This document shows positions 1 to 12,400 of a stretch of 64,000 bases of DNA, one piece after another. Source of the stretch: Polytrichum commune. Taxonomy: Eukaryota; Streptophyta; Polytrichopsida; Polytrichales; Polytrichaceae. The notes beneath the pieces were generated by a model that saw only the letters and a list, made by a program, of their open reading frames with translations, was not told the origin of the DNA and ran no database searches. Numbering within the stretch: position 1 is the first letter of the stretch; each line of letters opens with the position of its first letter. The position numbers were made by a program, and so were the translations under genes. The stretch lies in NCBI GenBank assembly GCA_950295325.1, contig OX485804.1, forward strand, positions 25,792,001 through 25,856,000, read 5' to 3'.

Positions 1-34
1 AAGTTGTTAGGATTTTGGCCTTTCTTGTGACTTA

Positions 35-534
35 GGGCCACTTCACACACGCGACTGAGAGCCCGTGACCATTACACTTCAAGCGCTCTCATTGGTGGAA
101 ATCATGGGGCCGGTTGGAGTTTGCTTGAGGCTACGTTTGAGGGACCAACGGAGTATGTGAATGCAAGATGGATGTAAAGTCTACATGGATTCTTACATGG
201 CATCGAATGGATCATGTTTCATGGTCACTTGGACTATTCTCAAAAACCACCTCTTGGAGGTAGGCCTCACAGAAAACCAGGAGACCATGGCACTCCAAAC
301 GCTCACAACCGTTGATATATTCGATTTTATCGTGTGTGAGGACCTGCATGAATAGAAATTCATTGAAATAGCATTTGGTTGAGGGCCCGGTCACATATGA
401 GTTCACAATACACTTTGAGGGTCCGTGACCACACTACATGATTTTGGAGGTGTCTTGGGACAACCTTTGGACACTTTCTTTTGGGCTCTCACAATTTCAT
501 GGTCACGGCTCTTGGCTTGTGTGAGAAGTGGCCC
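35..534. mobile_element. MITE-like element A (PIF/Harbinger-like TIR, TTA target duplication)
   Basis: The left end begins GGGCCACTTCACACA. The right end, read in reverse complement, begins GGGCCACTTCTCACAC. Similarity continues inward, with GTGACCAT present in both arms. TTA precedes the element (32-34) and follows it (535-537), a 3-bp target duplication typical of PIF/Harbinger elements. No transposase ORF fits in 500 bp, so it is non-autonomous. The interior resembles the element at 62533-63003, which makes this a dispersed family. Superfamily assignment is inferred from the TSD and the terminal GGGCC. Confidence 0.72.
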
Positions 535-537
535 TTA

Positions 538-3500
538 TACCAACCCCACACATGTTGGTGTGGGTGGGCAATGCCTACCTCCCATTATTGTGGGGCACTT
601 AACCGACACTTTCTAGTTCTACCAACGACTAGATGTAATGGAGTTGTGTTATACTTGTTCGATGGCTTTAACCTTATGATCGAGTGAACCATGCAAATAA
701 GATGAGATTGTTTTCCCGAATGTATTAGTTTAAGTATTAATTTATTACAACATGTAAGTTTTTGAAGCTACACTACGTATTGTGTTTAGTGCCACCAATT
801 CTAATTGTCTTCCTCACTTACTAATTGTGAACCGCTTGTGTGGACCTTACATTATTTGTCAACCCTTGTAACTTTTTTTGAAGAATGATGTATTTACAAT
901 GTTGCAATTGTTGTCACTTACTAAGTGATTTTTCATAATAATTTTAATCATTCATGACAATATTACATCACATAAATGTTAGCATGCACAAAATACCAAG
1001 CTTTGTTAAGGGTATATGGCATGTGGTTGAACTGACAAGAAGTTGCGATGAGAATATTTGTAAAGTTGTTCATAGGAAAAAATCACTAAAAAAGTCACCG
1101 CAGTGACATTAAGCATCATTCCCAATGACACCCTTAGCAAATGTAGACCTCTACATCTTCATCTAAACTTTTGACATACCCAAATTATGTATAATATCAG
1201 ATACACTTCATTGTCATTGTGAAAATCATGAATATTTAGATTAATTACTTTGGTTGACTCTTTTCGCTATAAATTAAAAATCTTGAACAGACATTATAGA
1301 TGCACTCATAAAAATATATAACCAAGAAGAAATATGTACGTATGAATTACCTATTTACAATAGTTAGTCACTACACCCAAATTTTATTTGTGACATAACC
1401 ATTTAATTTTGTAATAAGTTAGCTTTTCTTTTTTACTGTACTTTTATTTTATGGTTAAAGGTTAAATGTTGTCCTCCTTAGATATACATATGAAGCCATC
1501 TAACTAATATTCTTGTTGGAAAACATTATTGTCGTAAGGTGGCTAGAGTTGGTAGACGTGGTCGGGGTGAAGTTCGGGGTGAAGGTCAGGGCAACACCAA
1601 TGATCTTAATCCTTCATTAACTTGTGGAGTGATTTGATCTAGCACGTTGATAAAGATTCTATGATCTATGTATAAGAAAAAAAAATTGTAGGTCAAAACT
1701 ATAATCCAATAACAAAGCATCAATGGAAATAATGTTGCATGTGTTCAATTAAAGGGCAAATGTGTATTTTACTAAAGACTTTCTAATTTCAAAAATTGAT
1801 AGTCCAAAACGATTGTGGAAAGCAGAGAAAAAGAAAAAGAAAAAACACAACTGTTGGCACTCCGTCAACATGGATTTGGTTTGATCATTGTGATCGAATT
1901 TGGGGTCAAACACCCAAAACTCAATGAATTGAAGATGCGATTGATGTTGGAGATGCAAAAGAAGATGTTGAAGCATTTGAAGTTGGAGGGCCTAGTGGGC
2001 ATCTAGTTTGGATTTAAACAAATCAATTGAGGTTGATATACACAAAACTCCATCAAGAAAATCTCCAAGTCGGAAGATTATTATTAAACAACTCCTCTCC
2101 ACAAAAGAGTAATCAAACAATTTTTGTGCTACTCAATCTTCTAATGTATTATGACAAAAAGTAGCACAAAAGAGAAAAGATTCATGTTATGAAACCGAGG
2201 AGAATCTTTTGAAAGGGTTGGACCAAAATGCACAAATTTTCTTGAAGATGGGTGAAACTTAATCTCAAACAATGCTCAAACTAGAATCTAATTGGGCCGA
2301 CATGGGTTAGCAATGATGACACTAAAGTTAGAGACACAAGAAAAGATTATGAAAGAGAAACGTGAATTTAGAGAACATATTGCCAAATAGAAGAGGGTCT
2401 ATCCCACTAGGTATCAAAAGTTCAATAGTTTCATAGGTGTACTTGAGTGCATTGTAATTTGCTCTAGTTAAAGCACTCAAAATCTATCTAGAATTATAAT
2501 ATACAACATAGAACATGGCAATGATGATGGTGGTGACCACAACATCACTGTTCCATAGTGGTGGTTGGGGGGACCACGTTAAAATAATTTGTCATATGCC
2601 CAGGTGCAAAGCATGTAAGGATGGCACGGGCCCATACTAGTGAATATACAATGCACTCATATGTAAATGGATGCATAACGCATTCATAAAAATCTTTTCC
2701 GTGATCCTTTTGGGCCCCCTTTCCCCATCTACTCGTCCGCCAACATATATCCAATAGAGATATATTTTGGTTGGGAAGAGATGTCTTATTATTTGGGGCT
2801 GGCCCCATCAAATATCCACATAGAAAGAAAAAAATAATAGAAACTCATCCCCCATACTTCAGTGATCAATTCACCCTGATTGTACCCCCAAGGAATGCAC
2901 TAATTGGGTTCTCTTATACAATCTCATATTCAAAAGTGCTAAAGAAACTCATTTTAGTGTTATAATATAGTTGGCTATGTTTCCACCTTTAGTCAGATTG
3001 ATGGGGCCCAATTCATAAAGCAAAGTCATTAACCTCTAGTTCCAATTCTAAACTAAACCCATTGTCAATTTGAGGCACATCATTACTACATTGATGTGTG
3101 CAATTAAGTTGCTCCATGCTAACTGTTGACATTCCACACTATTCTTGTTTCCACAATAACATAATTTGATAATATTCTAAAACAAATGTAACGGTTGCTA
3201 TACATATGATAATCCAAGTTATAAGTTTTGTGATTTGATTTCGACCCAAAAAAAATTTCCATGAGTAAAGAGGCAACTTGTTCACAAAGGCAACTTGTAA
3301 ATGCACATATCAATGAAGATCATTCCCATTATTGTCTTAGTTCAATGCAACAACATTGTTTGAGTCATGGTGTGATGATAGGAAATGTATAATTTGCCTA
3401 CTAGGTTACTTTCCCAACGAGGTTGCCACTTCACCCTATGCAAATTATTCTGGGTCAAAACATTTCACATGCTTGTTTTGTATGCATAGTGTATAGTGTG

Positions 3501-5728
3501 CAGTTGTGAATACAAAACTAGTTATCGCACGCTAAACGGTCTCAAATTGGGGGGTGGGGGTCGAGCTTGGACTACAAGATCTCACACACCACAATAACTA
3601 CATCCACACTTCCAAACATCATAACGAATTGTTCATAAAAACTCTCAAAGAGTTTTAGCTTTGTTGCATACCTTTCCGACTATCATATTACCTCTACTGT
3701 GTAGGAAGACATATAACAATATTCAACCATGTGGGTTAGTTCCACGACCTTCGAATATGTCATTACTATTATGTGGACCTCTTGAATAAATTGGGAATGT
3801 TCATTTTACCTCTTATACATTCGGGTTGACCTTGGAAATTTGGGTGGAGCTATACTCCCGGCACTATGCACATCAATTATTGTTGACCCCATGAATATCA
3901 CAAGAAACATTGTTCATCCCAGTATGGTTCCTTGAAATTACTCTACATAACAACACTATCATTGAAATACCAACATTATTCATAATATTCTTACTATTCA
4001 AACTGGCACTATTCATTATTCATACCGGCATCAATTTCTTCCCATGAAGGGAAGACAATGGAGGCCCATGTCAAATGCTACAAATAGAATGAAACACCAC
4101 CATGCATTTGAATAATGTTATGCACATGGTACATATAATAACGACATGGGTGGTGGTTTAGCACATTCCCTTCTAGTACGTAAGGAGTACATTAGTCTAG
4201 GTACCCAAGCTACATGTAGACCCCCATGGCTTATAGATTCTAGAAAGGCTTTTGATTATGACACTAGGCCAGTTAGGTCAATGACAAATGGCTCGGTGAC
4301 CGATATTGCATGTCAAGGCACATTTTGTATGTCATGTGATGATTGCCACATGTACCGCTAAGCATTACAGAGTTCACATGCCGACCTTGCCCTGGCACAT
4401 AATTAAGTTACTTAGAAAGCGTGAGCAAACCTTGATTATTATAATCATGTCAAAAACATTGACATGATGCATGAGACTAATGCTCCCATACTTCATTTCC
4501 ATATGTGCTAACTACTCAAACCTATATTTCATACAACAAATGAACACCACTTTTGGGTCTCATGGGCACTTTGGAGATAAGTTTAGATCAAGTGGACATA
4601 AAAACGAGTGGCCTTCATATCCAAGATACAAGCAATCTCATTGCACATGTGACTCAATGCAATTGCATATAAATTTCATGTGAACCATTTGATGGAACTC
4701 ATGGTAACCTAAGTCATTTTTGAAGTCAAGAATAGACACAAAGCAAAGAGATCTCAATCCTTGAGAAAAATAGCAAAGATGATGTGAAAATAAGTTGATT
4801 TTGTTGGTAGACATCGTAACTTTGACATCCACTCAAACTAACTCCAACTTTCATCCACCTCCGGCACGAGTGAGGGGCCAATTCATCCAAGCCACCTCAA
4901 ATTGGCCTTTTGGAGTAAACTTCCATGGAGAATATCAACACCGAATTTTGATTTCATCTCCATGGATATGGACGTGGACTTTGAAGATGGAATTAAGATT
5001 ACAACATACAGTTAAAATAAGAATCATTGATCATTATCTCCATCAAATCATTTTATACGTTATTTTTCTTATGAAGATAACTCGAATTTACATGATCTTT
5101 AATCGGACAAACTTAGGAAAAACAAAATGACAATCAAACCATTTCATAGTTACATTCCGATCTTGCAATACTACAACAAAGGTCATAATTGAAGTCAATA
5201 GTCAATTGTTATCCTATCCATATCCCGTTTATTAGTACTCTTTAACTTCTTTCAATATCTCATTATATCTTTACAAATGAACTTGACCTCCCATGTTTGA
5301 CTTATGTGCTTAGTGGGACGTAATATCACAAAGGCTTTAAGTGCACGTGGTGTGTGCATATTAAGATCTGTAGAGCATACAAGTATCAAATAGAAGTAAA
5401 CGTTGTGCCCGTTGTCGGGTAGAGAGGGTTCCGCCTTGGGAAAACACTGGGCTTTTGGCTGCAACTGGACTTGTTTACCGGACCGTCGAATCTTCTAGTT
5501 TTCAAGAGTCTTGGTCTTCAGTTTCTTCAAGTCTTCAAACTTTTTCCCGTCGACCTATCCTGTTGCGGCTCTATATGGGTCAAGGGTAAGGGTAGGGTGA
5601 TAAGATACCACAGGCCTCGGACGGGTAAAACGGGACGTCAGAACACGAGCTGACGTCCGAAAGATTGGCTCCTAAACTTTCAAACCCACGATGACCAGCA
5701 ATCGCGCCTCACCAATGGGAACGACAGA
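538..5728. other. Intergenic DNA without a recognisable intact gene
   Basis: AT-rich spacer. ORFs are short, overlap on both strands and have no recognisable domains. The only coding-like trace is a decayed stretch around 1800-2018, listed separately. No RNA gene or intact transposon was recognised. Confidence 0.6.
1800..2018 (+). pseudogene. Possible decayed transposon-associated ORF (Myb/SANT-like trace)
   Basis: One plus-strand frame reads a basic KQRKRKRKN-like run, then WFDHCDRIWGQTPK (about 1870-1917), a stop, and an acidic stretch. Trp-rich helix spacing of this type occurs in Myb/SANT-like DNA-binding proteins, including the accessory ORF of PIF/Harbinger transposons. In-frame stops occur before and after the motif, so it is not functional as read. 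The assignment is a weak inference. It could also be a chance open stretch. Confidence 0.2.
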
Positions 5729-5870
5729 AAACAACCTTGCGGGTCATTAATCCCACTTCATTGTCACAAACATGAAACAACCTTGTGGGTCATCAATCCC
5801 ACTTCGTTGTCACAAACATGAAACAACCTTGTGGGTCATCAATCCCACTTCGTTGTCACAAACATGAAAC
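5729..5870. repeat. 46-bp minisatellite, three copies
   Basis: Three head-to-tail copies start at 5729, 5775 and 5821, each opening AAACAACCTTG and closing CACAAACATG. Copies 2 and 3 are nearly identical. Copy 1 carries a few substitutions. No ORF spans it convincingly. Confidence 0.9.
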
Positions 5871-6388
5871 GGGGGTTTGTGGTTTCCCACATAACCTGCA
5901 ACAAATTTACGATGAAAAATACAAATGCAACTAGCCTCCAAAACCGGCTTGGAATCACAAAAAAACACAACGAACAACGCTCTTGAGTCTTGTGAAGTTC
6001 TCAAATCTTCAAATATGTCTGTCTTCTATGGTCGGTCGAAGCCTCGGCTCTTCTTTTTTAAGAACCAACAAACCTCCCTCCACTCAAACTAGCACAAATT
6101 TCGATTGCTAACTTCAAAACAAACAAGTGATATCACTCTTAAAGAAACAACTTTTTGAATCACAACTCCTCCGTATTTTATTTCAAATTCTTCTCAACAC
6201 AACACACACCATGCTTCAAATCAAGTCCCTTCTTCTCTACAACCTCCTCAATACAATAACAACACCACAACTCTTCTCTTCACAATGCCCCTCTCCCCTC
6301 AATGCCCGAGACAAAGTTCCATCTTATCCCCATCACATGGCTTCTAATCACCTATTGGTCCAAAGTAACTCAAGATAATTAAAAGGCA

Positions 6389-6645
6389 AGAGTAAACTAT
6401 GAGTAAACAAAAAGGTAATCTATTTCTATCCTTTAGTAAAGGTAACTAAGAGTAACTATGAGTAAACATAAAGGTAATCTATTTCTATTCTTTAGCATAT
6501 CTTTAGCATAGGTAACTAAGAGTAACTATGAGTAAACATAAAAGTAATCTATTTCTATTCTTTAGCATAGGTAACTAAGAGTAACTATGAGTAAACATAA
6601 AGGTAATCTATTTCTATTCTTTAGCATAGGTAACTAAGAGTAACC
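6389..6645. repeat. 59-bp minisatellite, about four copies
   Basis: The unit begins GGTAACTAAGAGTAACTATG and ends TTTAGCATA. Full copies start near 6441, 6511 and 6570, with partial copies on both sides. One junction carries an extra TCTTTAGCATA, consistent with slippage. Confidence 0.88.
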
Positions 6646-9011
6646 TATGGGTACAAAAATCACAATGCAATTCTAAATACGTACACATCTATACAGTGTA
6701 CGTATTTACATTACGACACCGTGCAGTGTGAATAGCATAACATTATTCAGACCCATAACATTGTTTTGTGGGACTGACAGTATTTCACGTAGTATTCCCG
6801 GATATTCCTCACATTCAGTCTAATGATATTGTTATGCATGTATGTAAACTAGAAGTTACAATATTATATATATATATATAAAAAAAACAAGTGTATGTTT
6901 TTCAAGATTTATGTCAATTAAATGTATGTATATCAATTGAGTCCTTCATTATGTGTTTATTATATTTCTAGTAGTAGTTGTAACGTAGGAATGCATGCAT
7001 GGATTAGCCGCTAATGTTCCTTATCAAAGTAAAACTTGAAAGAGTGGATGGGGATGCAAATGAAACCCGTTTTACTCAAACTTTTTTGTTGTTGTTGTAA
7101 CAATTGGCATAGTGTGGGCCACACTAAATCACGTATGTAGTGAAGCATTGAAGTGAAATTGATTTTAGAGTCCAGGAAGTGTGCAAATCATGAGCACCAA
7201 GAAGTAACTTCCCTTCCTTCTAAACAATCTAAAGGTAAGTTGCCTTGTATCCGAGGGGGGAAGGGGGGGGTGCCTTTTTGTTGAGCTATAGGGAACAAAT
7301 TTTTAAAATAGGGTCCTAGGGCTCCCAAAGTTCCCAATGCAACGAACCATGAAGGGAAGGGGGGGGTGTCAAAGTTGGGTGGAACCCGTCTCCATGAAGG
7401 AAATTTAGAAGCAGTTGCATGAGAGAAGCAAGTACCCAAAATAAAGAACACAATCTCTCGAAGGTCGAGGCATCCATAGTCAACTATACACATCACTCAA
7501 CGTACAACTCTCGTTATGTGGACCCTTCGAATATAACAGTGAGATACTCGAAAAGTTGCATAGAGAGACTCAAATTCAAACTGAACTCCCAACATCTCAC
7601 TATTATATCCTAAGGGCCCATGTCACCGAGTAATGTTATGACCAAGTCTAGTTAACCGCTCACTAGGGTCATGTAATGTCGACATGGATGAGATCTATGT
7701 TTTTTAGGCAAATGAAGGTAAGGTTTATGTGGTGATAGCTTGTGATTTGATTACCCTCACAAGAGTTTTGAAGACTATCGTAGCCAAGAATTAGCATTTT
7801 GACAAGTGGTTATGGGTTAACCTATAGATCAACTACGTGTTACCCTAAACTTTACAACTTCGAACTTTGTAGCAATTTCCATATTCATGAAAAACAAATT
7901 AAAAATTAAAATGGCATTCTTCTTAGAATTTGTTTCCCTTTGCAAGAGAAATAATCCCCAAATATTACTCTTCCTAAACAAATGCAAACTTTCATAATTT
8001 AACAGTATTAGACACCTCAACCTTAAATATGACAAGGTAAGCATGATTTCAAGAGGACAAGATAATTCCTTGCTACTCCTTGCTATGATTGGTTGGCTAT
8101 AAAACACTTGGTGAGGGTATTTAGAACCAAGTTACTAAGTTAGTTGTGTGATTAGCTCATTAGGTGTTGGCTTCCAAGACACAATGTGTGTAAAAATAAA
8201 CTTAGAGGTAATAAATAGACAGTATTTTATTTTAAAATAGGAGTTGTTCAATTCTAGAATGAGACCTTTTGAGATCTATTATAGCACAATTTCATAACTA
8301 AAAAATGACACATTGAATTCGAACAAAATCATGATAGATTGTTGCTTGGTTCCTCTACATGGGAAAAAAATTCATGCCAAGTGCCAATGTACATAAACAG
8401 AAAAAATTGCTCAAGATGGAGTCCTCTATAATAGGGCAGTTCCCTCCATGTACAAGAAATGATCTTCACATTTAATAGCCCCCCCTCAACTAAGACCCAC
8501 AAACAATCTGCAGCTTCCACTGATGATTGCCTTCACAAATCTAACAGGTTAATTGCACAACCCTCCCCAATTAAATAAATGTTGCAATGGCAATCATAAG
8601 AATCCACACGTTGGTGATCCATTGAAATCAAAATCAAATTCTCTTCCTGAGGGATTTAAGCTACCACTAAAGATTTGCTGGGATAATCAAAGACCTCAAA
8701 AGCACTCTCCAAAACATGTGATCTTTTAGCTTATACAACACTGAACTGCTGCTACTACAATAGGCAGCCCTATTTACTGGCAATCCTTGAGTTCGCTCCA
8801 GTAATATCTGATTCCTATCTATGCATACCCAAAAATGAACTTTGTAAGATGAATAACAAAAGCCACATAGGGTTGCTTCCCACTTGGCAGAGAAGTATTA
8901 CTTATTTATGTGCCAAAGAGATTTTGCAGCACTATATCTTGAATGAACCTTTGGAAGCAAGGTCACGTGGCATAAAGGACATGGACCCACCCCCTGCATG
9001 CAGCATACACT
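6646..9011. other. Intergenic DNA; right end is probably the 3' UTR of the CUE gene
   Basis: No gene was recognised. G-rich tracts lie near 7254-7271 and 7358-7367. The last few hundred bases abut the stop codon of the minus-strand CUE gene and may hold its 3' UTR. No poly(A) signal was assigned. Confidence 0.5.
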
Positions 9012-9857
9012 CTAGAATACATCTGGATGAAAACGTCCCGGCATGGAGCTCCCATCTTGTGCCTGTCGGAGGTGCAGTGTCAGCGAATAATTGCTCACCT
9101 CTAGTGTTCTAACTCGTTCCTGATACTGTGCGAGCAATTGCTTCACTTGCTGGAGCTCTTGAGTCCTCCCCTCATGCTCTTGCTGCCGCTCGTGTTGGAT
9201 TGCAACAGCTCTTTTCAATATGTGATTATCATGCAAAAGTGCACGATTTTGCTCCTTCAGAACTGCATTCTCCTTCTGAAGCTCCTCTGTGATAACAGCA
9301 GAACGGGAAATCGCAGTCTTCTCAAAAGCCTCCAAAGTATGTGCTGCACGAATTTGAGCGTCATCCATATCACTTGAACTCATCATTTGGCTCACCAAAA
9401 GCTCCACCCACTTCCCACCTTCCGATTGAGATGAAGAAGACGCAGCTTCATTCCTTTGTTGCTGCATGTTTAGCTCATCTGGCTGGCCAGACAGAGAAGA
9501 CGCTGAAGAATACAAAGCAGAAACATCTTGTGATGGAACACCCTGCTGTGAAGCTGACAAACGCAGCAGATTCAGGCTCTTGATGGCATAATCCAGATCA
9601 TGGTTAGAGTCTTCCAACACCTTCTCCACCACTTGTTCTTCCATTTCAGGGAAGAGAGCATGGAGTTGCGATAACAGAGAGCCCGCCTCAAGGCGGGTCT
9701 CAAAAGGTGGGCCACTTCTAGTACCCGATGGAGATGTCGCGCTGTTGGTGAAGCGGATGGGAGAATTTGCTTGAGCAAACCGCAGTCGCTTTACTATTGG
9801 TGGTGAGCCGTGCAAATCCTCAAACAGCGACCGCTTCCTGCAAACCGCGGCAGACAT
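9012..9857 (-). CDS. CUE-domain protein with C-terminal coiled coil
   Basis: A single-exon ORF of 281 aa. The start is the ATG at 9857: the opening MSAAVCRKRSLFEDL matches the usual start of this plant family, and the four codons upstream begin with a non-ATG. Residues 61-100 form a CUE (ubiquitin-binding) domain with LFP at 68-70 in place of MFP and the C-terminal dileucine region. Residues 150-190 (WVELLVSQMM, TLEAFEK) are conserved in plant homologues. Residues 185-262 are Glu/Gln/Leu-rich with heptad spacing, probably a coiled coil. CUE domains bind mono-ubiquitin and help ubiquitin conjugation. The plant role is not established, so a function in ubiquitin recognition is inferred. It stands alone, without a close partner gene. 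Confidence 0.88.
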   Translation of the reverse strand: MSAAVCRKRSLFEDLHGSPPIVKRLRFAQANSPIRFTNSATSPSGTRSGPPFETRLEAGSLLSQLHALFPEMEEQVVEKVLEDSNHDLDYAIKSLNLLRLSASQQGVPSQDVSALYSSASSLSGQPDELNMQQQRNEAASSSSQSEGGKWVELLVSQMMSSSDMDDAQIRAAHTLEAFEKTAISRSAVITEELQKENAVLKEQNRALLHDNHILKRAVAIQHERQQEHEGRTQELQQVKQLLAQYQERVRTLEVSNYSLTLHLRQAQDGSSMPGRFHPDVF

Positions 9858-11489
9858 CGCATCCAGCAATCCACTGGTCTTCCCCTCACGGTCTTGAACC
9901 TATACACTTGTATCTCCCCTAAAGTTCTCACCTTCTTTTTGCCGAGGTATTTGCAAGCTTGTGAAAGAAACGCCTTTCTGCAACTCACCAACCATGCCTT
10001 GTATCTCACCTAGCTCCAACCTTATGTACACAGCATTCCACAATGTGCAGACAAGAGTTTTCTCCAGATGTCGATTGTGAAGACAAGTGCTTCACATGAA
10101 TGAAGGAGATGACATTGCCTGCATCCCCATACACACAGAAGCACCACAAATTCAAAACTAGATGTAATGATGCTAAACGAAAAGATGCTGCTACGTCACG
10201 TTTCAATAACAAACAGAGCACCTAAACACCACGTGCGTCAAGCAACTCCATTCTACCTGTAGGGTTCATGCCAGAAAGAACTGAACATGTATATTTCAAG
10301 AAACTAAAGCCACTAGTTTGTAAATAAACGCAAATATGTAAAATTTGGAGAAAATCTTAACCAATGGTACATAATCCTGTTCTTCTCGAGGGTGCTTCAC
10401 GTCTTCCTACTGAGGTAGAGGGTCGGGAATGCCGGCATTCTCCGGAAACTTCTTGCAACTATCATCGTAACTTCCACATAGAGAACGTCTTCAGAGACCT
10501 TGCCTACCAAGAAGGCTCTTGCACATGACGAGTATCTATTGCTTTTTTGAGCTTCGTCGATTTCGACTAAACCCGAAAGGCATCTATTCAGTACGGTCTT
10601 CTATTCCGTATAAACCTGCGGTATATTCTGGACAAATAACAAAATATATCGCCTCCACGCGTGCCGAATTTTCGAAAAGGTCCCCAATTACACCAACATC
10701 CTTTACATCGAAAGCCCCAAGAGCCATCACCATTCCCACATTTCCCTACCGGCGCCAATGGACTACGGCATATATCATTACAAATTCAGCAGACTCCCAA
10801 ACACGATAACAACCCCACACAACAGCCTTCCCTCCTCCGTCCACCAAAACCCTAACTCAAACAACACGTCTCCAAGCACCGACACCAACAACCCCACCAT
10901 GCCTCGACAAACAGCCCTGTACATACATACACGTACCCTAGCTCAGGTCCACAAATATCGGGCAGCCTCTGCACCGCACCAGCGCCATCGCTCGCACCAT
11001 CACATGCTCAAAACCCTAGAATCCCGTTCCGCAAGACCCCAATGCTGCAGCTGGATGTGGTCGATGTGAATTTCGTGAGCCAGAGGCAGAGAGGAGAGTG
11101 TGGACACACTCGAGTTGATAAGAATTGAGCGACGGTGGCTATCCTTGATGCATGCAAATGAGGGATCACGAAACCCTAAGCTCGATCTAACTCCCTGTAA
11201 ATCCAATGCCGTGAATTGATAATGTTGCGGCGTATGGTGCATATGAATTTCGACAAGAGGAGGAGAGTGTGCACAATTGGTCGGTGAGAAACGAGGCGAG
11301 ATAGATTGTAAGGAAGGATTGCTAAATTGCGATGGCGGAGACACGGCAAAGAAGGGCGCGACTAAAGCGTGAGTATAGCGAGGAGGCGTAAAGCTTGGCC
11401 TGCCCGGTGTCAGATGCGGGCAGGGTCAGAAAAAAGCCCACTGCAGACGATTCGATTCAGATTCCAGAACAGAACGGGCTGCGGGCAGG
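9858..11489 (-). promoter_or_regulatory. Upstream/5' region of the CUE gene with telobox motifs
   Basis: No protein was recognised. ORFs here overlap on both strands. AAACCCTA-type teloboxes lie at 10847, 11011 and 11171 (plus-strand reading). These motifs are common in promoters of plant housekeeping genes and are bound by TRB/telobox factors. The region probably holds the 5' UTR and promoter, but no transcription start was located. Confidence 0.4.
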
Positions 11490-12400
11490 GAGGTATTAAA
11501 CTAATGCCCTCTCCCCACCTCACTTTACCAAATAACCACCAAAGTCTTTTCTAAAAACCGGGTAAAGCTCCCTCGGTTATAACGGAGGCATCCAGCTATC
11601 CCAATGCACCTACAAGAACTTGCTCCAGAGATTTTTGAGTAGGTTTTAGTTAAATAACTTTCACACATGTTCATGGTTTTATCTACCAAGCAATGAATGT
11701 TGGATAGTTTTTGTCCCATCCCCAAATGCCTTACTACTCATCTATCTTACCATCGGTTTTTTGTTAATGAAGCTCCTCGTGCCTTCATAGTTAAGACTAA
11801 AAAGCAACTAATCACAAGGGTGGGAGGCGACACTTTCAAAGGTCCTATAAGTTATTCTTGCCTCATGCCCCCTCCCCGCATGACTTTAGCTAAGCCTAAA
11901 AGTTGGTTCTTAAAACACAACCTTCACACCATCCACACTATCTGGTCCCGAGCCTAGTTGGCAAATGATGTGGCATGGTTTAAAAGTGGAGGTTTTAAGC
12001 CTCCAGCACCAACCTACCCTCCCATCGGTACCTGGGCATGAGGCAAGAATGTAAGATCTTTACAAGTGTTGCCTCCCGCCCTTGTGATTGGTTGTTTTTA
12101 GTCTTAGCTATGAGGGCATGAGGAGCTTTATTAACAAACACCGATGGTAAGATAGATGAGTAGCAAGGCATTTGAGGATGGGATAAAAACTATCCAACAT
12201 GTTGTTGCTTGTTAGATGAAACAATGAACATGTGTGAAAGCTACTTAACTAAAACCTACTCGAAAATATCCGGAGCAAGGTCTTGTAGGTGCATTGGGAT
12301 AGCCGGATGCCTCCGCTATAACCGACAGAGCTTTATCCAGTTTTTAGGAAAGACTTTGGTTATTTGGTAAAGTCGGGTGGGAAGGGGGTACAAGGTAAAT
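11490..12400. mobile_element. Large inverted repeat (foldback-type element)
   Basis: Positions 11505-11870 recur in inverted orientation at 12034-12385, around a spacer of about 160 bp. ACCAAATAACC at 11528 pairs with GGTTATTTGGT ending at 12368. The arms align over about 350 bp with few mismatches and small gaps. No transposase is encoded. Candidate identities are a foldback or long-TIR MITE, or a duplicated-inverted locus. Clear target duplications were not found. Confidence 0.75.

Noticed and set aside
5729-5870. Short regular repeats as a CRISPR array
   Set aside because: Copies are head-to-tail without unique spacers, in a plant genome.
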